From: Burkholderia pyrrocinia
Lineage (GTDB): Bacteria; Pseudomonadota; Gammaproteobacteria; Burkholderiales; Burkholderiaceae
NCBI RefSeq assembly: GCF_022809715.1
Contig: NZ_CP094459.1
Coordinates: 3,410,001-3,474,000 of the forward strand
Length of the DNA stretch: 64,000 nucleotides
Reading direction: 5' to 3'
The translations under genes and the position numbers were made by a program. The notes under the pieces are model-generated. The model was given only the letters and a program-made list of their open reading frames with translations, ran no database searches and was not told where the DNA came from. Shown here one piece after another: positions 16,917 to 26,616 of the stretch. How positions within the stretch are numbered: position 1 is the stretch's first letter; each line of letters opens with the position of its first letter.

Positions 16917-18193
16917 ACATGCCCCCGGTCCAACCCTGCACGGCCGCGCCGGCCGCCCACACGCAAGCCGCGCCGCTCGTCGCGAATTTCCGCGATCCGT
17001 CGTTCCTGCTGTCGCATATCGAAGACACGCTGCGCTTCTACGCGACGAACGCGTTCGACCCGACGGGCGGCTTCTATCACTACTTCCGCGACGACGGCAG
17101 CATCTACAACCGCACGTCGCGCCACCTCGTCAGCAGTTGCCGGTTCGTCTTCAACTACGCGATGGCGTACCGGCATTTCGGCGATCCGCGCCATCTCGAC
17201 TACGCGCGCCACGGGCTGCGCTTCCTGCGCGACGCACACTGGGACGACGAACTGCAGGGCTACGACTGGGAACTCGACTGGCGCGACGGCGCGAAGCGCG
17301 CGACGCTCGACGGCACGCGCCACTGCTACGGGCTCGCGTTCGTGCTGCTGGCGGCCGCGCACGCGACGATGGCCGGCATCGACGAGGCGCGTCCGCTGAT
17401 CGCGGCGACCTACGAACTGGCCGAGCACCGCTTCTGGGATGCGGCCGCGGGCCTGTATGCGGACGAAGCGACGCCGAACTGGATCGTGTCGTCGTACCGC
17501 GGCCAGAACGCGAACATGCACATGACGGAGGCGCTGCTCGCGGCCTACGAGGCGACCGGCCACCTCACGTACCTCGATCGCGCGGAAAAGCTCGCAAGCC
17601 ACGTCACGCAGCGCCAGGCCGCGCTGTCGGGCGGGCTCGTGTGGGAGCACTACCATGCGGACTGGTCGGTCGACTGGGACTACAACAAGGAAGACAGCTC
17701 GAACATCTTCCGCCCGTGGGGCTTCCAGCCCGGGCACCAGACCGAATGGGCGAAGCTGCTGCTGATCCTCGAGCGGCACCGCCCGCTCGACTGGCTCGTG
17801 CCGCGCGCGGCCGAACTGTTCGATGCGGCGCTCACGCACGCATGGGACGCCGATCACGGCGGCCTGTACTACGGCTTCGGTCCCGACTTCACGATCTGCG
17901 ACCACAACAAGTACTTCTGGGTGCAGGCGGAAACCTTCGCGGCGGCCGCGATGCTCGGCGCGCGCACCGGCAGCGAGCGCTTCTGGGACTGGTACGACGA
18001 GATCTGGCGCTATAGCTGGGCGCATTTCGTCGACCACCGCTACGGCGCGTGGTACCGGATCCTCACCTGCGACAACCGCAAGTACAGCGACGAGAAGAGC
18101 CCGGCCGGCAAGACCGACTATCACACGATGGGCGCGTGCTACGACGTGCTCGCGACCCTCGCGCGCGCGGCGCGCAGCGAGCCGACGCAATGA
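16913..18193 (+). CDS. AGE-family epimerase/isomerase (probable D-mannose isomerase)
   Basis: The 426-aa product is an N-acylglucosamine 2-epimerase-fold (alpha6/alpha6 barrel) protein, the family that includes mannose isomerase and YihS. Motifs include FVFNYAMAYRHFGDPRHLDYARHG, the GTRHCYGLAFVLLA helix, RGQNANMHMTEALLAAYEAT, and GKTDYHTMGACYDVL with the conserved His near the C-terminus. It would interconvert mannose and fructose, giving a substrate for the downstream PfkB kinase. It overlaps the lacI-type gene and the kinase gene by 4 nt each. The exact sugar is not provable from sequence. Confidence 0.88.
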   Translation: MNMPPVQPCTAAPAAHTQAAPLVANFRDPSFLLSHIEDTLRFYATNAFDPTGGFYHYFRDDGSIYNRTSRHLVSSCRFVFNYAMAYRHFGDPRHLDYARHGLRFLRDAHWDDELQGYDWELDWRDGAKRATLDGTRHCYGLAFVLLAAAHATMAGIDEARPLIAATYELAEHRFWDAAAGLYADEATPNWIVSSYRGQNANMHMTEALLAAYEATGHLTYLDRAEKLASHVTQRQAALSGGLVWEHYHADWSVDWDYNKEDSSNIFRPWGFQPGHQTEWAKLLLILERHRPLDWLVPRAAELFDAALTHAWDADHGGLYYGFGPDFTICDHNKYFWVQAETFAAAAMLGARTGSERFWDWYDEIWRYSWAHFVDHRYGAWYRILTCDNRKYSDEKSPAGKTDYHTMGACYDVLATLARAARSEPTQ

Positions 18194-19086
18194 GCGGCGG
18201 CACGTTTCCGGCTTTCGTGTCGGCAGGCGACATCCTGACCGACATGGTGCGCGCGGGCGATGCGCAGTGGACGTCGGTGCCGGGCGGCGCCGGCTGGAAT
18301 GTCGCGCGCGCGGTCGCGCGGCTCGGCGTGCCGAGCGCGCTCGCGGGCTCGATCGGCGAGGACTGCTTCTCCGACGTGCTGTGGCGCACGAGCGACGCGG
18401 CCGGGCTCGACCTGCGCTTCCTGCAGCGCGTCGCACGGCCGCCGCTGCTCGCGATCGTCCACGAGACGCGCCCGCCCGCGTACTTCTTCATCGGCGAAGC
18501 GAGCGCCGATCTTGCGTTCGATCCCGCGCGGCTGCCGGCCGGCTGGACCGACCACGTGAAATGGGCGCATTTCGGCTGCATCAGCCTCGTGCGCGAACCG
18601 CTCGCGGGCACGCTGGCCGCGCTCGCGGCCGACCTGCACGCGCGCGGCGTGAAGATCAGCTTCGACCCGAACGTCCGCAACCTGATGACGGCCGCGTACC
18701 GGCCGACGCTGGAGAAGATGGCTGCGCTCGCCGACCTGATCAAGGTGTCCGACGAGGACCTGCGGCACCTGTTCGGCGGCGACGGCCCCGACGCGGTTGC
18801 GGCGGTGCGCGCGCTGAACCCGCGCGCGGCCGTGCTCGTCACGCGCGGCGCGCAGGCGGCGACGCTCTACGCGGACGGCGACGTGCACGAGGCCAGCCCG
18901 CCGCGCGTCGAGGTGGCCGACACCGTCGGCGCGGGCGACGCGTCGATCGGCGGCATGCTGTTCAGCCTGATGGCCGCGCCGCAGCGAGCGTGGCGCGAGC
19001 ATCTCGCGTTCGCGCTGGCGGCGGCGCCGCCGCGTGCCGGCACACGGGCGCGCACGCGCCGACGCTCGACGAGGTCGTCGCGCTGA
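18190..19086 (+). CDS. PfkB family carbohydrate kinase with a frameshifted C-terminus
   Basis: The 298-aa product is a ribokinase/PfkB-type sugar kinase, probably a fructokinase in this mannose-type operon. It has the N-terminal SAGDILTDMV and PGGAGWNVARAVARLG substrate motifs and the C-terminal DTVGAGDAS with catalytic Asp250. After residue 277 the frame becomes Arg-rich (APPRAGTRART...). Adding one base near 19024 restores a normal PfkB ending (LAAGAAACRHTGAHAPTLDE, stop at 19097). So a 1-nt deletion, real or a sequencing error, has replaced about the last 20 residues. The catalytic core is intact. The start overlaps the isomerase stop by 4 nt. Confidence 0.85.
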   Translation: MSGGTFPAFVSAGDILTDMVRAGDAQWTSVPGGAGWNVARAVARLGVPSALAGSIGEDCFSDVLWRTSDAAGLDLRFLQRVARPPLLAIVHETRPPAYFFIGEASADLAFDPARLPAGWTDHVKWAHFGCISLVREPLAGTLAALAADLHARGVKISFDPNVRNLMTAAYRPTLEKMAALADLIKVSDEDLRHLFGGDGPDAVAAVRALNPRAAVLVTRGAQAATLYADGDVHEASPPRVEVADTVGAGDASIGGMLFSLMAAPQRAWREHLAFALAAAPPRAGTRARTRRRSTRSSR

Positions 19087-19246
19087 TCGAGGGCTGATCG
19101 TCGAAGGATGATCGGACGGCGACCGGGCGCTGACCGGCCGCCGCGACCGGACACCGCGACCGGACACCGTTCGGTCACCGATAAGCCGCGCTGTACATGC
19201 TGCGCCGCAGTGCTACGATGAAGTGTCCTTTTGCGGGAGAGGCACG

Positions 19247-19468
19247 ATGGACACGAACACGTTCACGAAGGGCATCTACACGGCCAAGGCGCATACCCAG
19301 CATTCGGCCAACGGGCAGTTCCAGGGTTACGTGATCCTCGCGCGGGACGACGGGGACGACACCGAGAACACGCGCTACGACGTCCACTCGACGAGCCCCA
19401 GCGAGGAAGAAGCGTTCGACGAGGCGAAGGCGCTCGCGCACCGGATCCTCGGCGAGATCGAGATGTAA
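19247..19468 (+). CDS. Small acidic hypothetical protein (73 aa)
   Basis: I do not recognise the family by name. The 73-aa protein begins MDTNTFTKGIYTAKAHTQ, has a beta-like core (FQGYVILARDD) and an acidic C-terminal helix (SEEEAFDEAKALAHRILGEIE). GGGAGAGG lies 6 nt before the ATG at 19247, so it is very likely translated from there rather than from the upstream in-frame start. Its overall plan (strand, acidic loop, 'D/S..E.EA..EA...A..I' helix) resembles the 72-aa protein at 27867, so they may be distant relatives. Confidence 0.7.
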   Translation: MDTNTFTKGIYTAKAHTQHSANGQFQGYVILARDDGDDTENTRYDVHSTSPSEEEAFDEAKALAHRILGEIEM

Positions 19469-19493
19469 CGCACACCGCCCTTTCCGGCGCGGC

Positions 19494-19688
19494 TCAGAGC
19501 AGCCGCGCCACCATCGATACCAGCATCGTCAGCACCAGCGTCGACATGAACGGGAACGGGTAGCGCCGCCCGCCGAGCGTCAGCGTGACGTCGCCCGGCA
19601 TCCGCCCGATGCCGAGCTTGCCGAGCCACGGCCAGCAGCGCGTCAGGATCATCACCGCGACGAACGACGTCATCAGCCAGCGCAGCAT
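19494..19688 (-). CDS. DUF2905 family small membrane protein
   Basis: The 64-aa product matches DUF2905: an N-terminal hydrophobic helix (WLMTSFVAVMIL), the conserved GKLGIGRMPGD segment, and a C-terminal PFPFMSTLVLTMLVSMVARLL membrane helix. Function is unknown. It starts 7 nt after the stop of the MidA-like gene on the same strand, so the two are co-transcribed. Confidence 0.9.
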   Translation of the reverse strand: MLRWLMTSFVAVMILTRCWPWLGKLGIGRMPGDVTLTLGGRRYPFPFMSTLVLTMLVSMVARLL

Positions 19689-19695
19689 GCCGGCC

Positions 19696-20892
19696 TCAAA
19701 GCACGTGCGAGCGGTCGCCGCGCGCGAACGCGTCGAGCGTGCCGTCGATGCCGCGCGAAAAAGCGATCACCTTGAACAGCTCGCCCATCTCGGCTTCGGA
19801 GATCAGCTTCTGCACCGCGTTCGCGGCCGGCAGAAACTGCCGGATATCCGACGGATCGATCGCGGCCAGCGCGTCGGTGATGCCCGCGTTCAGCAGGAAG
19901 CGCGCCTGCGACGTGTAGCCGAGCAGGTCGGCGCCGGCGGCGACGGCCGCGTCGTAGATGCCGGTGAATTCGACGTGCGCGGTGATGTCCTGCAGGCCCG
20001 GGTACAGGAACGGGTCGTCGTGCGCGTGGTGGCGGTAGTGGCACATCAGCGTGCCGCGGTCGCGCTGCGGATGGTAGTACTCGTGCGCGGGAAAGCCGTA
20101 GTCGACCAGCAGCACCGCGCCGCGCGCGAGCATCGTGCAGACGGTGCGCGTGAACGCCAGCGCGGCCTCGTGCGTCTCGGTCACGTAGCCGTCGGCGACA
20201 TCGTCGATAAGCCCCGCGAGCACCGGCGGCCGGCTGGCCGGCGCGGCCGGCCGGTCCTCGAACACGAACGCGTGCCGCGCGTCGAGCGCGACGCCGCGCT
20301 CGTGCCATGCGCCGCCTGCCTTCGCGAACAACCGCACCGGCATCGCATCGAGCACCTCGTTGCCGACCACGACGCCCTCGAACCGCTCGGGCAGCGCGTC
20401 GAGCCAGCGCACCTTCGCGGCGAGCGCCGGCGCGGCGGCCGCGATCGTGTCGCGCTGCCGTTCGCGCAGTTCTCCGGACAGGTCGACGATCAGGTATTCG
20501 TCGAGTGCGGCGCCCAGCGCGTCGAGCGCCGCGAGCAGCCCGGCCGCGAGCTTGCCCGTGCCGGCGCCGAATTCCATCACGCGGCGCGTGCCGCTCGCCG
20601 CGAGCGCTTCCGCGACCGGTTGCGCCAGGGTTTGCGCGAACAGCGGCGACAGCTCGGGCGCGGTGACGAAGTCGCTGCCGTCGTCGGCGCGGCGCCCGAA
20701 CTTGCGTGCGCCGCCGCTGTAATAACCGAGGCCCGGCGCGTACAGCGCACGCTCCATGAAGCGGTCGAACGGCAGCCAGCCGCCGGCCGCCGCAATCTCG
20801 TCGCGCAGTTGCGCGGCAAGGGTTTCGGACTGCGCGAGCGCGTCAGGGCCGGGAGCAGGTAAACTAGCGGGTTCGTGAGCTTTCGGGTTCAT
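19696..20892 (-). CDS. SAM-dependent methyltransferase, MidA/NDUFAF7 family
   Basis: The 398-aa protein belongs to the MidA/NDUFAF7 (DUF185) family of protein arginine methyltransferase-like proteins. Typical motifs are the N-terminal PFDRFMERALYAPGLGYYSGG, SDFVTAPELSPLFAQ, the SAM-binding VMEFGAGTGKLAAGLL, EYLIVDLSGELRERQ, GVVVGNEVLDAMPVRLF, and LLVDYGFPAHEYYHPQRDRGT. In mitochondria the family methylates a complex I subunit; the bacterial target is not established. The start MNPKAHE is chosen because it lies just outside the divergent SDR promoter. It is divergent from that SDR gene (13 nt between starts). Confidence 0.93.
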   Translation of the reverse strand: MNPKAHEPASLPAPGPDALAQSETLAAQLRDEIAAAGGWLPFDRFMERALYAPGLGYYSGGARKFGRRADDGSDFVTAPELSPLFAQTLAQPVAEALAASGTRRVMEFGAGTGKLAAGLLAALDALGAALDEYLIVDLSGELRERQRDTIAAAAPALAAKVRWLDALPERFEGVVVGNEVLDAMPVRLFAKAGGAWHERGVALDARHAFVFEDRPAAPASRPPVLAGLIDDVADGYVTETHEAALAFTRTVCTMLARGAVLLVDYGFPAHEYYHPQRDRGTLMCHYRHHAHDDPFLYPGLQDITAHVEFTGIYDAAVAAGADLLGYTSQARFLLNAGITDALAAIDPSDIRQFLPAANAVQKLISEAEMGELFKVIAFSRGIDGTLDAFARGDRSHVL

Positions 20893-20905
20893 CCCGGCAT
20901 TGTAA

Positions 20906-21649
20906 ATGACCGTTTCAGCCGATACGTCGACCCTGCGCGTGGTGCTCGTCGCGGGCGCCCTGGGCAGCGCGGCCGACGCCGCGTCGATCGGTCGTGCGCT
21001 CGCAACGGAATTCGCGCGCCGCGGCTGGGACGTCGCGCTGCAGCGCAGCCACGGCGCGCCGCACGCGGCCGCCGATGCGATCGTCGCCGAAGTCGCGGCG
21101 CTCGGCCGCCGCGCGGCCGTGCTCGGCGCCGATCTGGCCCTGGAAACCGACGCGGCCGCACTGGTCGCCGCGTGCGGCGCGGCGCTCGGCCGGCCGGCGT
21201 GCGCGGTGTTCGTGAGTGCCAGTGCGGGCGCCGACGACGCGCTCACGGTGGACGGCGCGTCGCTCGCCGCCGCGCTCGCGCGCAACGTGACGGCGCCGCT
21301 CGCGCTCGCCCGCGCGCTCGCCGATGCGACGCCCGACGCCGCGCGCGAACACGAAGCGCTGCGCGCGTGCGCGATCCACGTGCTGGACCAGGCGCTGTTT
21401 CACCCGGCGCCGGCGCAGTTGTCGCACGCGCTGATGCAGGCCGCGCTGAACCGCGCGACGTCGGCGCTGGCGCTGGCGCTCGCGCCGAAGGTGCGGGTCG
21501 CGGCGCTGGTGCGCGGCCACGCGGCGCACGCGGACGACATCGCGACGGCCGCCTGCTATCTCGCGAGCGCGCCCGGCGTCACGGGCGCGACGCTGACCGT
21601 CGACGGCGGCGAGCACCTCGTGCCGCCCGCCGCCGGCCCGAATGAATGA
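20906..21649 (+). CDS. SDR-fold protein lacking the catalytic Tyr-Lys, next to folB
   Basis: The 247-aa product has the short-chain dehydrogenase fold (LRVVLVAGALGSAADAASIGRALATEFARRGWDVALQ at the N-terminus and GATLTVDGGEHLVPP at the C-terminus). The usual TGxxxGIG is replaced by AGALGSAADAASIG, and the position where YxxxK should lie reads LSHALMQAALNR, so the catalytic Tyr and Lys appear lost. It precedes folB on the same strand with 75 nt between, which suggests a folate/pterin link, as for FolM-like pteridine reductases; activity is doubtful. Start overlaps nothing; only 13 nt separate it from the divergent MidA start. Confidence 0.75.
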   Translation: MTVSADTSTLRVVLVAGALGSAADAASIGRALATEFARRGWDVALQRSHGAPHAAADAIVAEVAALGRRAAVLGADLALETDAAALVAACGAALGRPACAVFVSASAGADDALTVDGASLAAALARNVTAPLALARALADATPDAAREHEALRACAIHVLDQALFHPAPAQLSHALMQAALNRATSALALALAPKVRVAALVRGHAAHADDIATAACYLASAPGVTGATLTVDGGEHLVPPAAGPNE

Positions 21650-21724
21650 ACCGCGGGCGCGCGGCCTGACTGCCGCCGCCCGCGCCGCTTTGCGTGCGCG
21701 CACGCCAATTTGACTGGGACGACC

Positions 21725-22129
21725 ATGTTTTCCGCTCTCCTGCACCCCCGCCTCGCGGATTGCCGCAGGCTCTACCTGCGCGATTACGAGGTGCACATCA
21801 ACATCGGTGCCTTCGAACACGAGAAGCGCGGCGAGCAGCGCGTCGTCATCAACGTCGACCTGTTCGTGCCGCTCGCGCTGTCCACCCCCGTCGACGATCG
21901 TCTCCATGAAGTCGTCGACTACGACCTGATGAAGCAGAGCGTCGCGCAATGCATCGCGCGCGGCCACATCCACCTGCAGGAAACGCTGTGCGATGCGATC
22001 GCCGCGCACCTGCTGGCGCACGATGCCGTGCGCGCGGTACGCGTCTGTACCGAGAAACCGGACGCCTATCCGGACTGCGACGCCGTCGGCGTCGAAGTCT
22101 TTCGCATCAAGGACGAGGAGCGCGCATGA
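21725..22129 (+). CDS. folB: Dihydroneopterin aldolase
   Basis: The 134-aa protein is FolB, which converts dihydroneopterin to 6-hydroxymethyl-dihydropterin in folate synthesis. It has the N-terminal [28 protein letters not shown] strand with the conserved Gly and Glu, [25 protein letters not shown] with the pterin-binding Glu, and [20 protein letters not shown]. Its stop overlaps the ttcA start by 4 nt (ATGA). Length is slightly over the usual 120 because of a short N-terminal extension. Confidence 0.93.
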   Translation: MFSALLHPRLADCRRLYLRDYEVHINIGAFEHEKRGEQRVVINVDLFVPLALSTPVDDRLHEVVDYDLMKQSVAQCIARGHIHLQETLCDAIAAHLLAHDAVRAVRVCTEKPDAYPDCDAVGVEVFRIKDEERA

Positions 22130-23118
22130 ACGCCCCCCACATGAACGACACGGCGGCCGACGCCGCCACCCTCGACGCGGCCGCCCCGGCCGGCCGCCAG
22201 GCGCTGACGCGCCGCGAGCAGAAGGAAGCGTACGAGAACAACAAGCTGTTCAAGCGGATCGTGCGCCAGGTCGGCCAGGCGATCGGCGACTACAACATGA
22301 TCGAGCACGGCGACAAGGTGATGGTCTGCCTGTCGGGCGGCAAGGACAGCTACGCGATGCTCGACGTGCTGCTGCGCCTGCGCGAGCGCGCGCCGATCGA
22401 CTTCGACATCGTCGCGGTGAACCTCGACCAGAAGCAGCCGGGCTTCCCCGAGCACGTGCTGCCCGAGTACCTGAAGCAGGTCGGCGTGCCGTTCCATATC
22501 GAGAACCAGGACACCTACAGCATCGTCAAGCGGCTCGTGCCCGAGGGCAAGACGACCTGCTCGCTGTGCTCGCGGCTGCGCCGCGGGATCCTGTACCGCG
22601 TGGCCGGCGAGCTCGGCGCGACCAAGATCGCGCTCGGCCACCACCGCGACGACATCGTGCAGACGCTGCTGCTCAACATGTTCTATGGCGGCAAGCTGAA
22701 GGGGATGCCGCCGAAGCTGCAGTCGGACGACGGCAAGAACATCGTGATCCGCCCGCTCGCGTACGTGAAGGAAACCGATCTCGAGAAATACGCGGAGCTG
22801 CGCGAATTCCCGATCATCCCGTGCAACCTGTGCGGCAGCCAGCCGAACCTGAAGCGCGCGGAAATGAAGGCGCTGATCCGCGAATGGGACAAGCGCTTCC
22901 CGGGCCGCGTCGAGAACATGTTCAACGCGCTCGCGAAGGTCGTACCGTCGCACCTGATGGATACGACGCTGTTCCCGTTCACGTCGCTGCGCGCGACCGG
23001 CGTTGCCGATCCGCAGGGCGACATCGCGTTCGACGAGGAACCGTGCGCGTCGGGCGACGACGCCGCGGCGCCGGGCGCCGCGCAACCGATCTCGATCGTC
23101 CAGTTCGACGACCTGTAA
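22126..23118 (+). CDS. ttcA: tRNA 2-thiocytidine biosynthesis protein TtcA
   Basis: The 330-aa protein is TtcA, which thiolates C32 of several tRNAs using ATP and an iron-sulfur cluster. The PP-loop SGGKDS is at residues 70-75 and the cluster cysteines are in CSLC (145, 148) and CNLC (233, 236). The N-terminal 30 residues are a variable extension. Translation is coupled to folB by a 4-nt overlap. Confidence 0.96.
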   Translation: MNAPHMNDTAADAATLDAAAPAGRQALTRREQKEAYENNKLFKRIVRQVGQAIGDYNMIEHGDKVMVCLSGGKDSYAMLDVLLRLRERAPIDFDIVAVNLDQKQPGFPEHVLPEYLKQVGVPFHIENQDTYSIVKRLVPEGKTTCSLCSRLRRGILYRVAGELGATKIALGHHRDDIVQTLLLNMFYGGKLKGMPPKLQSDDGKNIVIRPLAYVKETDLEKYAELREFPIIPCNLCGSQPNLKRAEMKALIREWDKRFPGRVENMFNALAKVVPSHLMDTTLFPFTSLRATGVADPQGDIAFDEEPCASGDDAAAPGAAQPISIVQFDDL

Positions 23119-23252
23119 GCGGGGTCGGAAGACCCGCCGGAACGGGCCGCCCAGCCCTTTTCCGGCGCTGTCGCCCCGCCGCGACAGGCCCGGAACGACA
23201 GGGGCCGCATGCTAAAATGGACGGCTTCGAACTCCTCTGACAAGCTGGCGCC

Positions 23253-24614
23253 ATGAATATCGTGATTTTGGCGGCAGGCACCGGCAAGCGCATGCGCTCC
23301 GCGCTGCCGAAAGTGCTTCACCCCCTGGCCGGCAGGCCGCTCCTCTCCCACGTCATCGACACCGCGCGCACGCTGCAGCCGTCCCGGCTCGTCGTCGTCG
23401 TCGGGCACGGCGCCGAGCGGGTCCAGGCTGCCGTCGCCGCACCCGACGTCCAGTTCGCGGTGCAGGCCGAGCAGCTCGGCACCGGCCACGCGGTGCGCCA
23501 GGCGCTGCCGCTGCTCGATCCCGCGCAGCCGACGCTCGTGCTGTACGGCGACGTGCCGCTCACCCGCGCGTCGACGCTGCGGCATCTCGTCGACGCCGCG
23601 CGCGACGGCCGCTACGGAATTCTGACCGTCACGCTCGACGATCCGACCGGCTATGGCCGCATCGTGCGCGACGCGGCAGGCTTCGTCACGCGCATCGTCG
23701 AGCAGAAGGACGCGTCGCCGGAAGAGCTGAAGATTGCCGAGATCAACACCGGTATCATCGTCACGCCCACGGCCCAGCTGTCGATGTGGCTCGGCGCGCT
23801 GAAGAACGAAAACGCGCAGGGCGAGTACTACCTGACCGACGTCGTCGAGCTCGCGATCGAGGCCGGCTTCGAGGTCGTCACGGCGCAGCCCGACGACGAA
23901 TGGGAAACGCTCGGCGTGAACAGCAAGGCGCAGCTCGCCGAGCTCGAGCGCATCCACCAGCGCAATGTCGCGGAAGCGCTGCTCGTCGACGGCGTCACGC
24001 TCGCCGATCCGGCGCGCATCGACGTGCGCGGCACGCTGCGCTGCGGCCGCGACGTGTCGATCGACGTGAACTGCGTGTTCGAAGGCAACGTGACGCTCGC
24101 CGACAACGTGACGATCGGCGCGAACTGCGTGATCCGCAACGCGTCGGTCGGCGCCGGCACGCGCATCGACGCGTTCACGCACATCGACGGCGCCGAGCTC
24201 GGCGCGAACACCGTGATCGGCCCATACGCACGGCTGCGCCCCGGCGCGCAGCTCGCGGACGAAGCGCACGTCGGCAACTTCGTCGAGGTGAAGAACGCGG
24301 TGATCGGCCACGGCTCGAAGGCGAACCACCTCACGTACATCGGCGATGCCGACATCGGCGCGCGCGTGAACATCGGCGCGGGCACGATCACCTGCAACTA
24401 CGACGGCGCGAACAAGTTCCGCACCGTGATCGAGGACGACGTGTTCGTCGGCTCCGACACGCAGCTCGTCGCGCCCGTGCGCGTCGGCCGCGGCGTGACG
24501 GTCGCGGCCGGCACGACGATCTGGAAGGACGTCGCCGACGGCCTGCTCGTATTGAACGAGAAGACCCAGACGACGAAGAGCGGCTACGTCCGCCCGGTCA
24601 AGAAGAAGAGCTGA
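23253..24614 (+). CDS. glmU: Bifunctional UDP-GlcNAc pyrophosphorylase/GlcN-1-P acetyltransferase
   Basis: The 453-aa enzyme makes UDP-GlcNAc, the precursor of peptidoglycan and LPS. The N-terminal uridylyltransferase domain starts with [26 protein letters not shown] and has YGDVPLTR and NTGIIV; the C-terminal left-handed beta-helix carries hexapeptide repeats ([20 protein letters not shown]) and the acetyltransferase segment [28 protein letters not shown]. Length is normal. It is followed after 54 nt and a hairpin by glmS, the enzyme two steps earlier in the same pathway. Confidence 0.97.
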   Translation: MNIVILAAGTGKRMRSALPKVLHPLAGRPLLSHVIDTARTLQPSRLVVVVGHGAERVQAAVAAPDVQFAVQAEQLGTGHAVRQALPLLDPAQPTLVLYGDVPLTRASTLRHLVDAARDGRYGILTVTLDDPTGYGRIVRDAAGFVTRIVEQKDASPEELKIAEINTGIIVTPTAQLSMWLGALKNENAQGEYYLTDVVELAIEAGFEVVTAQPDDEWETLGVNSKAQLAELERIHQRNVAEALLVDGVTLADPARIDVRGTLRCGRDVSIDVNCVFEGNVTLADNVTIGANCVIRNASVGAGTRIDAFTHIDGAELGANTVIGPYARLRPGAQLADEAHVGNFVEVKNAVIGHGSKANHLTYIGDADIGARVNIGAGTITCNYDGANKFRTVIEDDVFVGSDTQLVAPVRVGRGVTVAAGTTIWKDVADGLLVLNEKTQTTKSGYVRPVKKKS

Positions 24615-24621
24615 ACCCTTT

Positions 24622-24644
24622 GCGGGCGCCCCGATGGCGCCCGC
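24622..24644 (+). terminator. GC hairpin between glmU and glmS
   Basis: GCGGGCGCC pairs with GGCGCCCGC around the loop CCGAT. There is no T-tract after it, so it is more likely an attenuating or mRNA-stabilising hairpin between the two genes than a full stop. Confidence 0.5.
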
Positions 24645-24668
24645 GTCGACCTACAGGATTGACCATTC

Positions 24669-26486
24669 ATGTGCGGCATTGTCGGCGCAGTTGCGCAGCG
24701 TAATATCGTTCCGGTGCTGATCGAAGGATTGCGGCGCCTCGAATACCGTGGCTACGACTCGTGCGGCGTCGCCGTGCTCGAGCCGGGCGCGCCGAAGCGC
24801 GCGCGCAGCGTCGCGCGCGTCGCCGATCTCGACGCGCAGGTGCGCGAATCGCACCTCGAAGGCACGACCGGCGTCGCGCATACGCGCTGGGCGACGCACG
24901 GCGCGCCCGTCACGCACAACGCGCACCCGATCTTCTCGTCGGACGCGCTCGCGCTCGTCCACAACGGCATCATCGAGAACTTCGAGCCGCTGCGCGAAGC
25001 GCTGCGCGCGAAGGGCTACGAATTCGTGTCGCAGACCGACACCGAAGTGATCGCGCACCTCGTGCACAGCCTGTATCGCGGCAACCTGTTCGACGCGGTG
25101 CGCGAAGCCGTGCAGCAGCTGCACGGCGCATATGCGATCGCCGTGATCCACAAGGACCAGCCGCACACCGTCGTCGGCGCGCGCCAGGGTTCGCCGCTCG
25201 TCGTCGGCCACGGCGACGGCGAGAACTTCCTCGCCTCCGATGCGCTCGCGCTCGCCGGCAGCACCGACCGCTTCACGTTCCTCGAGGAAGGCGACGTGTG
25301 CGAGCTGTCGCTCGACGGCGTGAAGATCGTCGACCGCCACGGCGCCACCGTGCAGCGCGAAATCCGCGTCGTCAGCGCCTACGGCGGCGCGGTCGAGCTG
25401 GGCCCGTATCGCCACTTCATGCAGAAGGAAATCTTCGAGCAGCCGCGCGCGATCGGCGATACCGTGCCGCAGACCGAAGCCTTCGACGCGACGCTGTTCG
25501 GCGACGCCGCGCCCGCCGCGTTCGCGGACATCGACAGCCTGCTGATCCTCGCGTGCGGCACGAGCTACTACTCGGGCCTCACCGCGAAGTACTGGCTCGA
25601 ATCGATCGCGAAGATCCCGACCCAGGTCGAGATCGCGAGCGAGTACCGCTACCGCGAATCGGTGCCGAACCCGCGCCAGCTCGTGCTCGTGATCTCGCAG
25701 TCGGGCGAGACGGCCGACACGCTCGCGGCGCTCAAGCATGCGCAGTCGCTCGGCCATACGCATACGCTCGCGGTCTGCAACGTCGCGACGAGCGCGATGG
25801 TGCGCCTGACCGAGATGCAGTTCCTGACGCACGCGGGCACCGAGATCGGCGTCGCGTCGACGAAGGCGTTCACGACGCAGCTGGTCGCGCTGTTCGTGCT
25901 GGCCGCGACGCTCGGCAAGCTGCGCGGGCATGTGGACGCCGCGCAGGAAGCCGAATTCCTGAAGCAGCTGCGCCACCTGCCGGCCGCGCTGAACAGCGTG
26001 CTCGCGCTCGAGCCGCAGATCATCGCGTGGTCGGAGGAATTCGCGCGCAAGGAAAACGCGCTGTTCCTCGGCCGCGGGCTGCACTACCCGATCGCGCTCG
26101 AAGGCGCGCTGAAGCTGAAGGAAATCTCGTACATCCATGCCGAGGCCTATCCGGCCGGCGAACTGAAGCACGGGCCGCTTGCGCTCGTCACGGAAGCGAT
26201 GCCGGTCGTCACGGTCGCGCCGAACGACACGCTGCTCGAGAAGCTGAAGTCGAACATGCAGGAAGTGCGGGCGCGCGGCGGCGAGCTGTACGTGTTCGCC
26301 GATGCCGATACGCAGATCGTCAACGACGACGGCCTGCACGTGATCCGGATGCCGGAACACTACGGGCAGTTGTCGCCGATCCTGCACGTCGTGCCGCTGC
26401 AGCTGCTCGCATATCACACCGCGTGTGCACGCGGCACCGACGTCGACAAGCCGCGGAACCTCGCGAAATCGGTGACGGTGGAGTAA
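24669..26486 (+). CDS. glmS: Glutamine-fructose-6-phosphate aminotransferase (isomerizing)
   Basis: The 605-aa enzyme makes glucosamine-6-phosphate from fructose-6-phosphate and glutamine. The N-terminal class II amidotransferase begins MCGIVGA with catalytic Cys2, then [14 protein letters not shown] and [10 protein letters not shown]; two SIS domains follow ([40 protein letters not shown]) and it ends with the usual [11 protein letters not shown]. No glmS ribozyme is expected or seen. It follows glmU. Confidence 0.97.
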   Translation: MCGIVGAVAQRNIVPVLIEGLRRLEYRGYDSCGVAVLEPGAPKRARSVARVADLDAQVRESHLEGTTGVAHTRWATHGAPVTHNAHPIFSSDALALVHNGIIENFEPLREALRAKGYEFVSQTDTEVIAHLVHSLYRGNLFDAVREAVQQLHGAYAIAVIHKDQPHTVVGARQGSPLVVGHGDGENFLASDALALAGSTDRFTFLEEGDVCELSLDGVKIVDRHGATVQREIRVVSAYGGAVELGPYRHFMQKEIFEQPRAIGDTVPQTEAFDATLFGDAAPAAFADIDSLLILACGTSYYSGLTAKYWLESIAKIPTQVEIASEYRYRESVPNPRQLVLVISQSGETADTLAALKHAQSLGHTHTLAVCNVATSAMVRLTEMQFLTHAGTEIGVASTKAFTTQLVALFVLAATLGKLRGHVDAAQEAEFLKQLRHLPAALNSVLALEPQIIAWSEEFARKENALFLGRGLHYPIALEGALKLKEISYIHAEAYPAGELKHGPLALVTEAMPVVTVAPNDTLLEKLKSNMQEVRARGGELYVFADADTQIVNDDGLHVIRMPEHYGQLSPILHVVPLQLLAYHTACARGTDVDKPRNLAKSVTVE

Positions 26487-26496
26487 GGCAGGACGA

Positions 26497-26525
26497 CCGG
26501 GATGGCCCCCGCCGGGCCGTCCCGG
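26497..26525 (+). terminator. GC-rich hairpin after glmS
   Basis: CCGGGATGGCCC pairs with GGGCCGTCCCGG with one T-G wobble and a 5-nt loop, 10 nt past the glmS stop. No T-tract follows, so termination strength is uncertain. Confidence 0.5.
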
Positions 26526-26570
26526 CCGCGTATCGGTGGGAAGCAGGCCATTCGGCCAGGTCGAAATATG

Positions 26571-26591
26571 TACCACGTAGTGGTATATAAT
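26571..26591 (+). promoter_or_regulatory. Toxin-antitoxin promoter with overlapping palindromic operator
   Basis: TACCAC-GTA-GTGGTA (26571-26585) is a perfect inverted repeat that runs into a consensus -10 box TATAAT (26586-26591), 25 nt before the toxin start. A dimeric antitoxin bound here would block the promoter, the usual autoregulation of such modules. The -35 region is weak. Confidence 0.7.
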
Positions 26592-26616
26592 CCTGTGCTA
26601 ACTCGACCGGCCCGAC

